Assembly: GCA_051880395.1 (NCBI GenBank)
Contig: JBJENW010000193.1
Coordinates: 1-11,945 of the forward strand
Source of the DNA: JBJENW01 sp051880395
GTDB lineage: Bacteria; Bacillota; Clostridia; Lachnospirales; Lachnospiraceae
DNA: 11,945 nt
Reading direction: 5' to 3'
Shown piece by piece: positions 1-5,158 of the stretch (position 1 is its first letter; each line of letters begins with the position of its first letter). The position numbers were made by a program, and so were the translations under genes. A model generated the notes under the pieces. It worked only from the letters and a program-made list of their open reading frames with translations, did not search any database and was not told the DNA's origin.

Positions 1-157
1 ATTGTTTTGACTGAATCACGATTTTCTTCAGGTATTTGCAATTTGCAAATGCTTTTGCAGAAAATCGACTATCTTCATTTTTATTTAACAACTCTAATCT
101 CTTGCAAATAATACAATTGAACTGTTTACCGGATATACTTGAATATGCTGTGAATGG
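1..157 (-). pseudogene. Possible leucine-rich-repeat (BspA-like) protein fragment running off the window edge
   Basis: Read on the minus strand, an open frame runs from 157 off the window edge. Its last third (about 64 down to 14) reads FSAKAFANCKYLKKIVI. This resembles the AFxNCxxLKxIxIP repeat of BspA-type (LRR_5) cell-surface leucine-rich-repeat proteins. Only one repeat is visible and the stretch upstream of it is unlike the family. There is no ATG or ribosome binding site; a TTG at 91 is the only plausible start. It may therefore be a degraded 5' end, or a remnant whose body lies outside the window. The same bases hold nested inverted repeats (19-67). The recognition rests on one short repeat, so confidence is low. 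Confidence 0.35.
19..67. repeat. Nested inverted repeats
   Basis: An outer perfect 9-bp inverted repeat, CGATTTTCT (19-27) with AGAAAATCG (59-67), encloses an inner 6-bp one, ATTTGC (34-39) with GCAAAT (45-50). The sequence could form a cruciform or RNA hairpin. There is no T-run typical of an intrinsic terminator next to it. Function unknown. Confidence 0.4.
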
Positions 158-229
158 TTATTATTTCTATCCGCATCTTCACAAATTAAAGGATAAGAAT
201 ATCTGAATAATTCCTGCATTGTCACTTTT

Positions 230-410
230 TTACCTTCTTCGCAATAAATTCATTCGATTGCAGGTGCAGCCATATCCTCTCTTTTCTCCTGTTTCTGTAT
301 TCGTAATGACACAGGGATTCGACATCTCTGAGCCTGCTGCCGCCAATGTTAGAACCGCCGCCTACCGCGAGGACAAAATCAACACCTTCAGAAAGAATCT
401 CTATTGTATC
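230..410 (-). pseudogene. Remnant of an iron-containing alcohol dehydrogenase (butanol dehydrogenase/YqhD-like), internally deleted and frameshifted
   Basis: Two pieces of the Fe-ADH family are visible on the minus strand. The first (about 404-351) reads IEILSEGVDFVLAVGGGS, the NAD(P)-binding GGGS motif region. The second, in another frame from about 352, reads LTLAAAGSEMSNPCVITN followed by TETGEKRGYGC, matching the family's LTLPAxGSExxxxxVIxxxxTGxK block. In intact members about 40 residues separate GGGS from LTLP; here they are missing and the frame shifts at the join. The iron-binding histidines and the whole C-terminal domain are absent, and the second piece meets a stop near 230. No functional enzyme can be made. 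The remnant starts immediately after the MazF-like stop codon (409), so the toxin-antitoxin pair sits at one of its broken ends. Confidence is good because both blocks are characteristic. Confidence 0.75.
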
Positions 411-714
411 AAATATAGTCAAATATACTCTGAATCGCATCTGTTATTTCCATCCGATCCTCCAGTTTGATTCTACCAATTATTTTGTATCCTCTTACAT
501 GCAAGTCTAACAATGCCAGTTTTTCACACTGCACGTATCCTTCTATCTCCTCTGTCTGAACCCAAATATGAAGGGGGCCTGCCACACCCTCATGAAATAT
601 CGGACAGCCTATAATCTCCTCTGTCTGATTGAAATAATCTTTACTTGTAACGAGTACCGGCTTTTGTATCTTTTCGATTTTCAGAATATCGCCCTGATGT
701 AATGGTTCTTTCAT
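409..714 (-). CDS. MazF/PemK-family toxin (type II toxin-antitoxin, endoribonuclease)
   Basis: A 101-residue protein of typical MazF/PemK length. It opens with the family's N-terminal strand and loop (QGDILKIE), followed by KPVLVTSKDYFNQT and IIGCPI, which match the RPVLVISNDxFN...xxPI pattern. It ends with the GYVQCEKLALLDLHVRG segment, which corresponds to the G-x-V-x-x-x-Q-x-R-S-L-D part of the fold. Members are generally sequence-specific mRNA interferases held inactive by a MazE-type partner; the cleavage site cannot be read from sequence. The start taken is the ATG at 714, whose ATGA overlaps the antitoxin stop by 4 bases and has GAGAGG about 7 bases upstream. A TTG at 720 is also in frame but less likely. 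The overlap indicates translational coupling to the antitoxin. No terminator was found downstream; an alcohol dehydrogenase remnant follows directly. Confidence 0.85.
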   Translation of the reverse strand: MKEPLHQGDILKIEKIQKPVLVTSKDYFNQTEEIIGCPIFHEGVAGPLHIWVQTEEIEGYVQCEKLALLDLHVRGYKIIGRIKLEDRMEITDAIQSIFDYI

Positions 715-956
715 TCCCAAACCTCTCTTCCTTGCGGTTCTCCCCAGTCATACTCTCCGTCTAAGTTTAATGCTCCACCATACACAGCCGCTCTTTCTTC
801 CAATGTTTTGTGGCGAAACGGTTTGACCAGTATAATCTCTCCATCGGATACTTTTACATCTAGGATATCACCTGTCTTTATCCCTGCCTCTCGAAGTATC
901 TCTTTTGATATACGAATTCCCTGACTGTTTCCCCACGGTTTAACTTGTGTCTGCAT
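711..956 (-). CDS. MazE/AbrB-type antitoxin (SpoVT-AbrB fold)
   Basis: An 81-residue protein. Its first ~48 residues form the AbrB/MazE swapped-hairpin DNA-binding domain: VKPWGNSQGIRISKEIL, then GIKTGDILDVKVSDGEIILVKP. The WGNSQGIRI signature is typical of MazE. The acidic, aromatic C-terminal tail (GGALNLDGEYDW) is the region that in characterised MazE proteins wraps around and blocks MazF. The ATG at 956 is preceded by GGAGGAGG at good spacing. It is the first gene of the pair, overlaps the toxin by 4 bases, and is expected to repress its own promoter at 986-1014, where a perfect palindrome lies just downstream of the -10 box. Confidence 0.88.
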   Translation of the reverse strand: MQTQVKPWGNSQGIRISKEILREAGIKTGDILDVKVSDGEIILVKPFRHKTLEERAAVYGGALNLDGEYDWGEPQGREVWE

Positions 957-972
957 GTCACACCTCCTCCGT

Positions 973-986
973 TATGTATATACATA
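973..986. promoter_or_regulatory. Perfect 14-bp palindrome, candidate MazE operator
   Basis: TATGTATATACATA is identical on both strands. It begins on the last base of the -10 box and ends 4 bases before the GGAGG ribosome binding site. A repressor bound here would block transcription initiation. Autoregulation by MazE or the MazEF complex is established for this family; the specific site is inferred. Confidence 0.5.
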
Positions 987-1014
987 GTATATCCCGTTTT
1001 TTCTTGAACAGCAA
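986..1014 (-). promoter_or_regulatory. Promoter of the MazEF-like operon
   Basis: On the minus strand, TTGCTG (1014-1009) and TATACT (991-986) are separated by exactly 17 bases. The -10 box matches 5/6 of consensus and the -35 box 3/6. The antitoxin ATG lies 30 bases downstream. Confidence 0.6.
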
Positions 1015-1135
1015 TAAAAAAATTTTCTGTAAATGTCGTGATTGTCCATGTTTTCTCCTTTATATCCAAAGATGCGCATTCGATGGCATTTTCCACTACA
1101 CCAATGCCTACGGAAGTGTTTCCTGTTAATGCCAA
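990..1135 (-). pseudogene. Possible fragment of a GHKL-type histidine kinase ATPase domain
   Basis: In frame with, and straight after, the TAG stop of the 311-residue gene (1139), the minus strand reads SVGIGVVENAIECASLD, then EKTWTITTFTENFFIAVQ. This resembles the N-box region (GNLLENAIEA, a variable stretch, then a strand ending in VVxN) of AgrC/LytS-like GHKL sensor kinases. There is no convincing start and the rest of the domain is missing. The toxin-antitoxin promoter overlaps its end. It could be chance similarity in non-coding sequence. Confidence 0.25.
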
Positions 1136-1138
1136 TTC

Positions 1139-2074
1139 CTATGCTTTGGTTAACGCCGCTGGAACAAATGCATTTCGTGCAGCCTCTGACGCAGCTGACG
1201 TTTTCCACTCCGCCGGAGCTTTCGCTGCTGCTTTCATAGCGGCTTCTTTCTGAAGTTTTTCCTTATTTTCAAGTTCTTCCTTATACTCATCTATGTACTG
1301 ATCTATACGCGCAAGCAGTTTCTCCCACTGATCATCGGACATTTTTCTCCAGTCATCTTCGTTCTTGCTATTCGCTTTTGTCAGCTTATGTGTTTCGATG
1401 AATGTTTCTTTTAACATCTGAAACAGATCTACGGCACTTAACATTTCTCCCGTTGCTTGTTTCTGCATTGTAAACGTTGACTCAGAGAGAATTTTAACAA
1501 AGTTCATTTTCTTAGAAGCCGCCTCTTCTATTGACGCATATGCCAATCCTTCTTCTGATAGATTTGAAAATGCCTTTAATGTGTGCCAGCTTCCCCAGGT
1601 ACTTTTTACTCCGGTTCCGTTTGCGTCCGCATATTGACAGAACGCAAACATTTCTATGGCTGTCGCGTTACTTGGATTCACTTCGGATAAATTTACATCG
1701 TATGTTTCAAACTGATTTTTGTCCTTTGTAATCTTTACTCTGACCACTACATCATCCAAATTTCCCTTCCGAATCTGTTCGGCAGACATTCCATATCCGA
1801 CGTTACCTACCGTTAAAAATCCGATTCCCAAATCTTTTATTTGTTCCGGCTGTATCGGAACAATTTTATTCGCAATAGCTATATTGGCCTGTTGATCGTA
1901 AAGCACCTTTGCGGAAACAGACATTGTCCGTATCGTATCGACTCCCCTTTGCGAGGCAGCACTGCAATCAGAATCTTTCTCTACTGAAGTAGTAAAAATC
2001 TCTTTTGCGGCATCTTTTGAATTGGATCTGTATAAAGGGTAATATCCACTTGCAAACTGAGTATTTACTTCCAT
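1139..2074 (-). CDS. Conserved-looking hypothetical protein, 311 aa
   Basis: The function is not recognised. The ATG at 2074 has AGAAAGGAG well placed upstream. There is no signal peptide or membrane segment, so the protein is probably cytosolic or uses an unusual export route. Residues ~75-130 look like an alpha/beta segment ending in ETYDVNLSEVNPSNATAIEM. The following FAFCQYADANGTGVKSTWGS is rich in small residues and resembles a block I associate with uncharacterised Clostridia proteins; I cannot name the family. Residues ~235-285 are highly charged and helical (DDQWEKLLARIDQYIDEYKE), a likely coiled coil. The C-terminus is alanine-rich (AAMKAAAKAPAEWKTSAAS). The gene stands alone between a toxin-antitoxin pair and gene remnants. 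The nearest upstream element is a terminator-like hairpin (2125-2167) only ~50 bases before the start, with no clear promoter between. Expression may depend on read-through or a leader mechanism. Confidence 0.7.
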   Translation of the reverse strand: MEVNTQFASGYYPLYRSNSKDAAKEIFTTSVEKDSDCSAASQRGVDTIRTMSVSAKVLYDQQANIAIANKIVPIQPEQIKDLGIGFLTVGNVGYGMSAEQIRKGNLDDVVVRVKITKDKNQFETYDVNLSEVNPSNATAIEMFAFCQYADANGTGVKSTWGSWHTLKAFSNLSEEGLAYASIEEAASKKMNFVKILSESTFTMQKQATGEMLSAVDLFQMLKETFIETHKLTKANSKNEDDWRKMSDDQWEKLLARIDQYIDEYKEELENKEKLQKEAAMKAAAKAPAEWKTSAASEAARNAFVPAALTKA

Positions 2075-2124
2075 GCTTTCTCCTTTCTGTGGTCGTTTGG
2101 TCCGTCACTCCTGCATCGTTCTCC

Positions 2125-2167
2125 AAAAAAAGCATCTTATCCCAATCTGTCCATTGAAACAAGATGC
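2125..2167 (-). terminator. Terminator-like hairpin with seven Ts
   Basis: On the minus strand, GCATCTT (2167-2161) pairs with AAGATGC (2138-2132), with an inner TTCAAT/ATTGGG helix, followed directly by TTTTTTT. It lies about 65 bases after the stop of the LiaF-like remnant, where that gene's terminator would be expected. It is also in the leader of the 311-residue gene. An open reading frame also crosses this sequence. Confidence 0.6.
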
Positions 2168-2231
2168 CTTCCCTACGATATATATCGCCATACGAGCCCC
2201 AAACGTTTAGGCCAATTATTTTCTTTCCATT

Positions 2232-2516
2232 TTAAACATAATGAATCTCAACTGTTCCAAAATTTGTCTCGCCGCATAAAAACAATGTTGCATGACTGCT
2301 TCCAACCGATTTTCCATGCTCCTGCACACTTCCGAACGCGTGTTCCATCTGTATAACGGTTTTCCATTCTTTCGGAATATACAAAACTGTTTCCCCGAAT
2401 GTATTTTCGATATCCACACGTGCCGATTCCCCCTGAATGATGGCATTGTCAAAATAAACGGTCAGACTGCCAAACGTGTTTTCGAGAGTGGTAAATTTTA
2501 TAACGCCAAATACCTT
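2232..2516 (-). pseudogene. 5'-truncated remnant: C-terminal domain of a LiaF/YvqF-like protein
   Basis: The minus-strand frame from about 2516 to the TAA at 2232 encodes roughly 94 residues. Their repeating pattern is typical of the LiaF C-terminal beta-helical domain (cell wall-active antibiotics response, DUF2154-like): TLENTFGSLTVYFDNA, VDIENTFGETVLYIPKEWK, MEHAFGSVQ, then LFLCGETNFGTVEIHYV. In full-length proteins this domain follows four N-terminal membrane helices and takes part in Lia-type envelope-stress signalling. Here the helices, a start codon and a ribosome binding site are all missing. The frame is closed by a TAG lying in the T-tract of the upstream lipoprotein gene's terminator, so the 5' part was apparently deleted up to that point. 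A GTG at 2417 is the only in-frame alternative start and would leave 61 residues. An intact gene is unlikely. Confidence 0.68.
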
Positions 2517-2517
2517 C

Positions 2518-2566
2518 TAAAAAACAAAAGAAACTGCCGCCTCACAATTTTTTGTGAGAGCGACAG
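2518..2566 (-). terminator. Intrinsic terminator of the lipoprotein gene
   Basis: CTGCCGC-CTCACAA (2534-2547) and TTGTGAG-a-GCGACAG (2552-2566) form a long stem with one bulge, one mismatched or wobble pair and a 4-base loop. On the minus strand it is followed by a T-rich tract (to about 2518). It lies 27 bases after the stop codon at 2593. Confidence 0.8.
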
Positions 2567-2592
2567 CTCTATCTTCTTTCTATTTCTGCGTT

Positions 2593-3243
2593 TTATTGTC
2601 CTGTAATCATTTTTCCCATCTGATTTCCCAGATCCTTTGTATCCTCTGGCAGCCATCCGGCATCCTGTTTCGTGCATTTGACGGAAATGGATTTTTCATC
2701 ATCCGTATTTATTTCTGTATTTTTCAATTCTTCGAGCAGATGTTCTGTCAGCGAATCTCCCAGTGCATCTAACGCTTTCGCCTGATCGGTATACCCTTCT
2801 GCTTTGACTTCTTCGGTTGCCTTTGTCGCTGCATCCGTAAAAATTTTCTGCTGATCATACGAAGAAGATTTCACTGTCACATACACTGCCTCATCGGTTG
2901 ATTTTTCTTCATCCGGTGTCACCTCAATGGACACTTTTTTCCAGAGATCTATCTGTGCATTTGCAAGTTCTTCGATCTGATCCTCTTCTGCCGGAATTCC
3001 ACTGGTGGAATAAATGGTTTTGTAGCCTTCCTTTACGGCATCAAAACCTAATTTCTGCGTATTTTTTAACTCTTCATCTTCTAGTTTCAGTTCTTTACAT
3101 TTGGTGTCATCCTGCCGGATTATCAGATCGCAGAGGGCCTGTACATTATCGGCTGCCTCCTGCTTCGGGTCTTCTTTCTGACAGCCTGTAACCCCTCCTA
3201 CCATTGCAACTGCCATCAATACGGCTAATACTTTCTTTTTCAT
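2593..3243 (-). CDS. DUF5105-like secreted lipoprotein
   Basis: A 216-residue predicted lipoprotein: a basic MKKK start, a hydrophobic stretch (residues 5-17), then the lipobox VTGC with the lipid-modified cysteine at residue 21. The mature part is acidic and helical, with blocks such as VQALCDLIIRQDD near the start, VYVTVKSSSYDQQKIFTDAA in the middle and SVKCTKQDAGWLP near the end. This layout fits the DUF5105 group of Firmicutes lipoproteins, whose role is unknown. It should sit on the outer face of the cytoplasmic membrane. The start chosen is the ATG at 3243, with GGAGGAAG upstream; an ATG at 3261 would add six residues but has no ribosome binding site and would displace the lipobox. The gene has its own promoter (3298-3326), a leader hairpin (3269-3290) and a terminator (2518-2566), so it is probably monocistronic. 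Confidence 0.8.
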   Translation of the reverse strand: MKKKVLAVLMAVAMVGGVTGCQKEDPKQEAADNVQALCDLIIRQDDTKCKELKLEDEELKNTQKLGFDAVKEGYKTIYSTSGIPAEEDQIEELANAQIDLWKKVSIEVTPDEEKSTDEAVYVTVKSSSYDQQKIFTDAATKATEEVKAEGYTDQAKALDALGDSLTEHLLEELKNTEINTDDEKSISVKCTKQDAGWLPEDTKDLGNQMGKMITGQ

Positions 3244-3268
3244 ACTTTTTTCTTCCTCCATTTTCTGT

Positions 3269-3290
3269 CGGAGAAATTCTGTTTTCTCCG
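3269..3290 (-). promoter_or_regulatory. Stem-loop in the 5' leader of the lipoprotein mRNA
   Basis: CGGAGAAA (3290-3283 on the minus strand) pairs perfectly with TTTCTCCG (3276-3269) across a 6-base loop. It lies between the promoter and the ribosome binding site. It could stabilise the mRNA or tune translation. It lacks a T-run, so it is not a terminator. Confidence 0.5.
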
Positions 3291-3297
3291 CCTTCCG

Positions 3298-3326
3298 ATT
3301 ATATCAAATAATAGAAAATTTTGGAA
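3298..3326 (-). promoter_or_regulatory. Promoter of the lipoprotein gene
   Basis: A perfect TATAAT (3303-3298) with TTCCAA (3326-3321, 3/6 match) as -35 at exactly 17 bases spacing, in an AT-rich stretch between the FUSC gene and the lipoprotein gene. Confidence 0.65.
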
Positions 3327-3364
3327 TCTTTATTTATTTTTTTACGTCCACGCACTGTCTGTTG

Positions 3365-4417
3365 TTACGTCATATCGCCTGCCAGCTTTCCGTTTTCTGC
3401 CCTGCTGCAGATATGCTCTGTCACCCAGCCGCAGACAGCTCCAAATACATTATGAAAAACGCGGAAAAAAATCGCCTTTGGAAGTCCCAGTATGGAAGTT
3501 GCGATCGCCAATGCACCAAGCGAATTGAAAACAGCCTGCCAGCCATATGTCGCGGAAAAGCCCACACCGATTCCACTGATCACTCCGATCAGTGAATGCA
3601 TCGACTCCGGCAGCAAAAAATAGATTGCTAAAAATACGGCTCCACCGATGATATTTCCGGGAATCCTTCCCTTGACACGTTCACTGACTTCTTTTTGAAA
3701 CGGAAGCATCACAGACATACAGGCGATTCCTGCCCACATCCTTCTCGGGCAATGCAGCATTCCCGTCAAAAAAATCGCAATAGAGACGCCGAGTGCCATG
3801 CGAACCTGCCATTTTGTCCGGGAAGAATGCAGATTAAATTCCCGCAGTAATTGCCTGAAATCTCTTTTATATTCTTGTCTTCGATGATTGTGATAGTAGA
3901 CAGTCATCGTCAAAAGGGCACCAAATGCAATTCCTGCCAGTCGATACAGATACGCCCGTCCGGTCACATCATATCCGTATAATAACAGATAATCTAAAAC
4001 CAGCGTGCTGTGGTTGAACATCACCACATTGTGGCATCCCAGCACCAGCAGTGTCAAAATACAAACGCTGTTTACAACAAATTCCTGCACAAGTCCGCCT
4101 GCATTTGCCAGGCGCGGTCCGATCGCAAGGATTGCAAAAATAACCGGAAAAATGCACATCGCATCTGTCGTCTGAATTCCCAGATCGGCAAATCGAAATG
4201 CCAATACACATAACAGGATCACGACACCCACAACGCTGTTTTCTTCTCCAAAAATTTTTGTATAAGCGATCACAAACGCCATACAAAAGGAGACATTCAG
4301 TAAGATTTTCAGTAGATAAATGGCTGTGTGCCGTATTTTTTCTTTTGTGCTGACTGCTTGTCTGATCAAATTTTTTGAACCTGCCTGATTTAACTGCAGT
4401 TCCTGATAAAATGTCAT
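3365..4417 (-). CDS. FUSC-family integral membrane protein (fusaric acid resistance/aromatic acid exporter-like)
   Basis: A 350-residue membrane protein with two hydrophobic halves. Segments at roughly residues 33-53, 61-79, 86-102, 112-135 and 155-176 are followed by a basic cytosolic stretch (residues ~177-205, HNHRRQEYKRDFRQLLREF). The second half has segments at ~206-222, 227-240, 256-270, 276-290 and 296-312. The second half carries the FUSC signature region: MWAGIACMSVMLPFQKE, then RVKGRIPGNIIGG. FUSC proteins are implicated in export of, or tolerance to, aromatic acids and other small compounds; the substrate here is unknown. At 350 residues it is a short member, lacking the long cytosolic domains of AaeB/YccS. 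The ATG at 4417 follows AGAGGTG. It has its own near-consensus promoter (4457-4485) and no clear terminator before the lipoprotein gene, so some read-through is possible. Confidence 0.75.
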   Translation of the reverse strand: MTFYQELQLNQAGSKNLIRQAVSTKEKIRHTAIYLLKILLNVSFCMAFVIAYTKIFGEENSVVGVVILLCVLAFRFADLGIQTTDAMCIFPVIFAILAIGPRLANAGGLVQEFVVNSVCILTLLVLGCHNVVMFNHSTLVLDYLLLYGYDVTGRAYLYRLAGIAFGALLTMTVYYHNHRRQEYKRDFRQLLREFNLHSSRTKWQVRMALGVSIAIFLTGMLHCPRRMWAGIACMSVMLPFQKEVSERVKGRIPGNIIGGAVFLAIYFLLPESMHSLIGVISGIGVGFSATYGWQAVFNSLGALAIATSILGLPKAIFFRVFHNVFGAVCGWVTEHICSRAENGKLAGDMT

Positions 4418-4456
4418 AATACTTCACCTCTTTGAATCAAAAAAAGTTAACACTAT

Positions 4457-4485
4457 ATGGTAGCACGGCTTTTTTAAATTGTCAA
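4457..4485 (-). promoter_or_regulatory. Promoter of the FUSC gene
   Basis: A perfect TTGACA (4485-4480) with TACCAT (4462-4457, 4/6) at 17 bases spacing, and TG one base before the -10 box (extended -10). It points away from the Uma2 promoter at 4501-4529; the two -35 boxes are 15 bases apart. Confidence 0.7.
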
Positions 4486-4500
4486 TAGCTCAAAATTTCT

Positions 4501-4529
4501 TTGCCTTTTCGCAGAATCAGACGTATAAT
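4501..4529 (+). promoter_or_regulatory. Promoter of the Uma2/protease unit
   Basis: TTGCCT (4501-4506) and a perfect TATAAT (4524-4529) are separated by exactly 17 bases, 34 bases before the Uma2 start codon. Confidence 0.72.
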
Positions 4530-4563
4530 AAAAACAGAATTTTCACAAAAAGGATGTGAGGAC

Positions 4564-5106
4564 ATGGCTTTTCCAGAAAAAAACGGTTACACTACAGAGG
4601 ATATTTTTTCCCTCCCCGACGGCAGCCGCGCGGAACTGATCGACGGAACGCTTTATAATATGGCACCGCCAAGCCGCATACATCAGGAATTGGTACAGCA
4701 GCTGAGTCGCATCATCGGAAATTACATTTTTTCTCATGCAGGGGAATGCAAAGTTTATCCGGCACCGTTTGCCGTATTTTTAAATAAAGATAATAAAACA
4801 TATGTAGAACCGGATATTTCTGTCATCTGCGATCTGCAAAAACTAGACGAGACTGGATGTAACGGTGCGCCAGACTGGATCATCGAGATCGCATCGCCAG
4901 GCAGTCAGCGAATGGATTATCTAACGAAACTTTTAAAATACCGCACTGCCGGCGTGCAGGAATATTGGATTGTAAATCCCATGAAACGAACCGTTTTGGT
5001 ATACTCGTTTCTCGGAAACGAAGATTCCACACAGTATTTATTTGAAGATGAGATCCACGTTGGAATTTTTCCAGAACTTGTGATCCGACTTTCCGATTTT
5101 CTATGA
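4564..5106 (+). CDS. Uma2-family protein (PD-(D/E)XK nuclease fold, DUF820)
   Basis: A 180-residue protein of normal Uma2 length. It shows the family's motifs in order: AELIDGTLY (residues 24-32, with Glu24), the short helix PSRIHQELVQQLSRII, VEPDISVICD with Asp84, GAPDWIIEIASPGS with Glu108, and DYLTKLLKYRTAGVQEYWIVNP with Lys122/Lys125. Asp84, Glu108 and a downstream lysine would form the metal-dependent nuclease site, so it looks catalytically intact. Uma2 proteins are annotated as putative endonucleases, but their biological role and substrates are largely unknown. The ATG at 4564 follows GGATGTGAGG; an upstream in-frame ATG at 4501 lies inside the promoter and is rejected. The gene is first in a two-gene unit with the YceG-protease fusion, 52 bases apart and without a terminator between. 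Confidence 0.85.
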   Translation: MAFPEKNGYTTEDIFSLPDGSRAELIDGTLYNMAPPSRIHQELVQQLSRIIGNYIFSHAGECKVYPAPFAVFLNKDNKTYVEPDISVICDLQKLDETGCNGAPDWIIEIASPGSQRMDYLTKLLKYRTAGVQEYWIVNPMKRTVLVYSFLGNEDSTQYLFEDEIHVGIFPELVIRLSDFL

Positions 5107-5158
5107 ACGGTCTGTCGTAATAAAAAAAGAAACAGAAAGTAAATATAAGGTGATGAAT

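Noticed and set aside
94..219. 41-codon minus-strand open frame starting MQELFRYSYPLICEDADR
   Set aside because: It has an ATG and a weak AAGG-like site, but it is short, matches nothing I recognise, and lies between two gene remnants; more likely leftover sequence than a gene.
972..1049. Short peptide frame starting MDNHDIYRKFF with AAAGGAG upstream, minus strand
   Set aside because: Despite the ribosome-binding-like sequence, its 25 codons run through the toxin-antitoxin promoter and operator and have no recognisable product.
1038..1253. Plus-strand alanine-rich open frame opposite the 311-residue gene end
   Set aside because: It is the antisense shadow of the alanine-rich C-terminus of the real minus-strand gene and has no ribosome binding site.
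2168..2210. Riboswitch candidate: TATGG/TATAT bases reminiscent of a purine-type aptamer
   Set aside because: The conserved purine aptamer junction and loop sequences are not present, and no other known class fitted.
2216..2452. 78-codon minus-strand frame over the LiaF-like remnant
   Set aside because: It is in a different frame from the recognisable LiaF-type repeat pattern and has no similarity of its own.
3305..3372. Terminator for the FUSC gene
   Set aside because: Only short ACGT matches are seen, followed by an A-rich rather than T-rich tract on the minus strand; no convincing hairpin.
4501..4563. 21-residue N-terminal extension of the Uma2 protein from the ATG-initiated upstream frame
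   Set aside because: The extension lies within the -35/-10 promoter and leader, lacks a ribosome binding site and is not part of the Uma2 fold.
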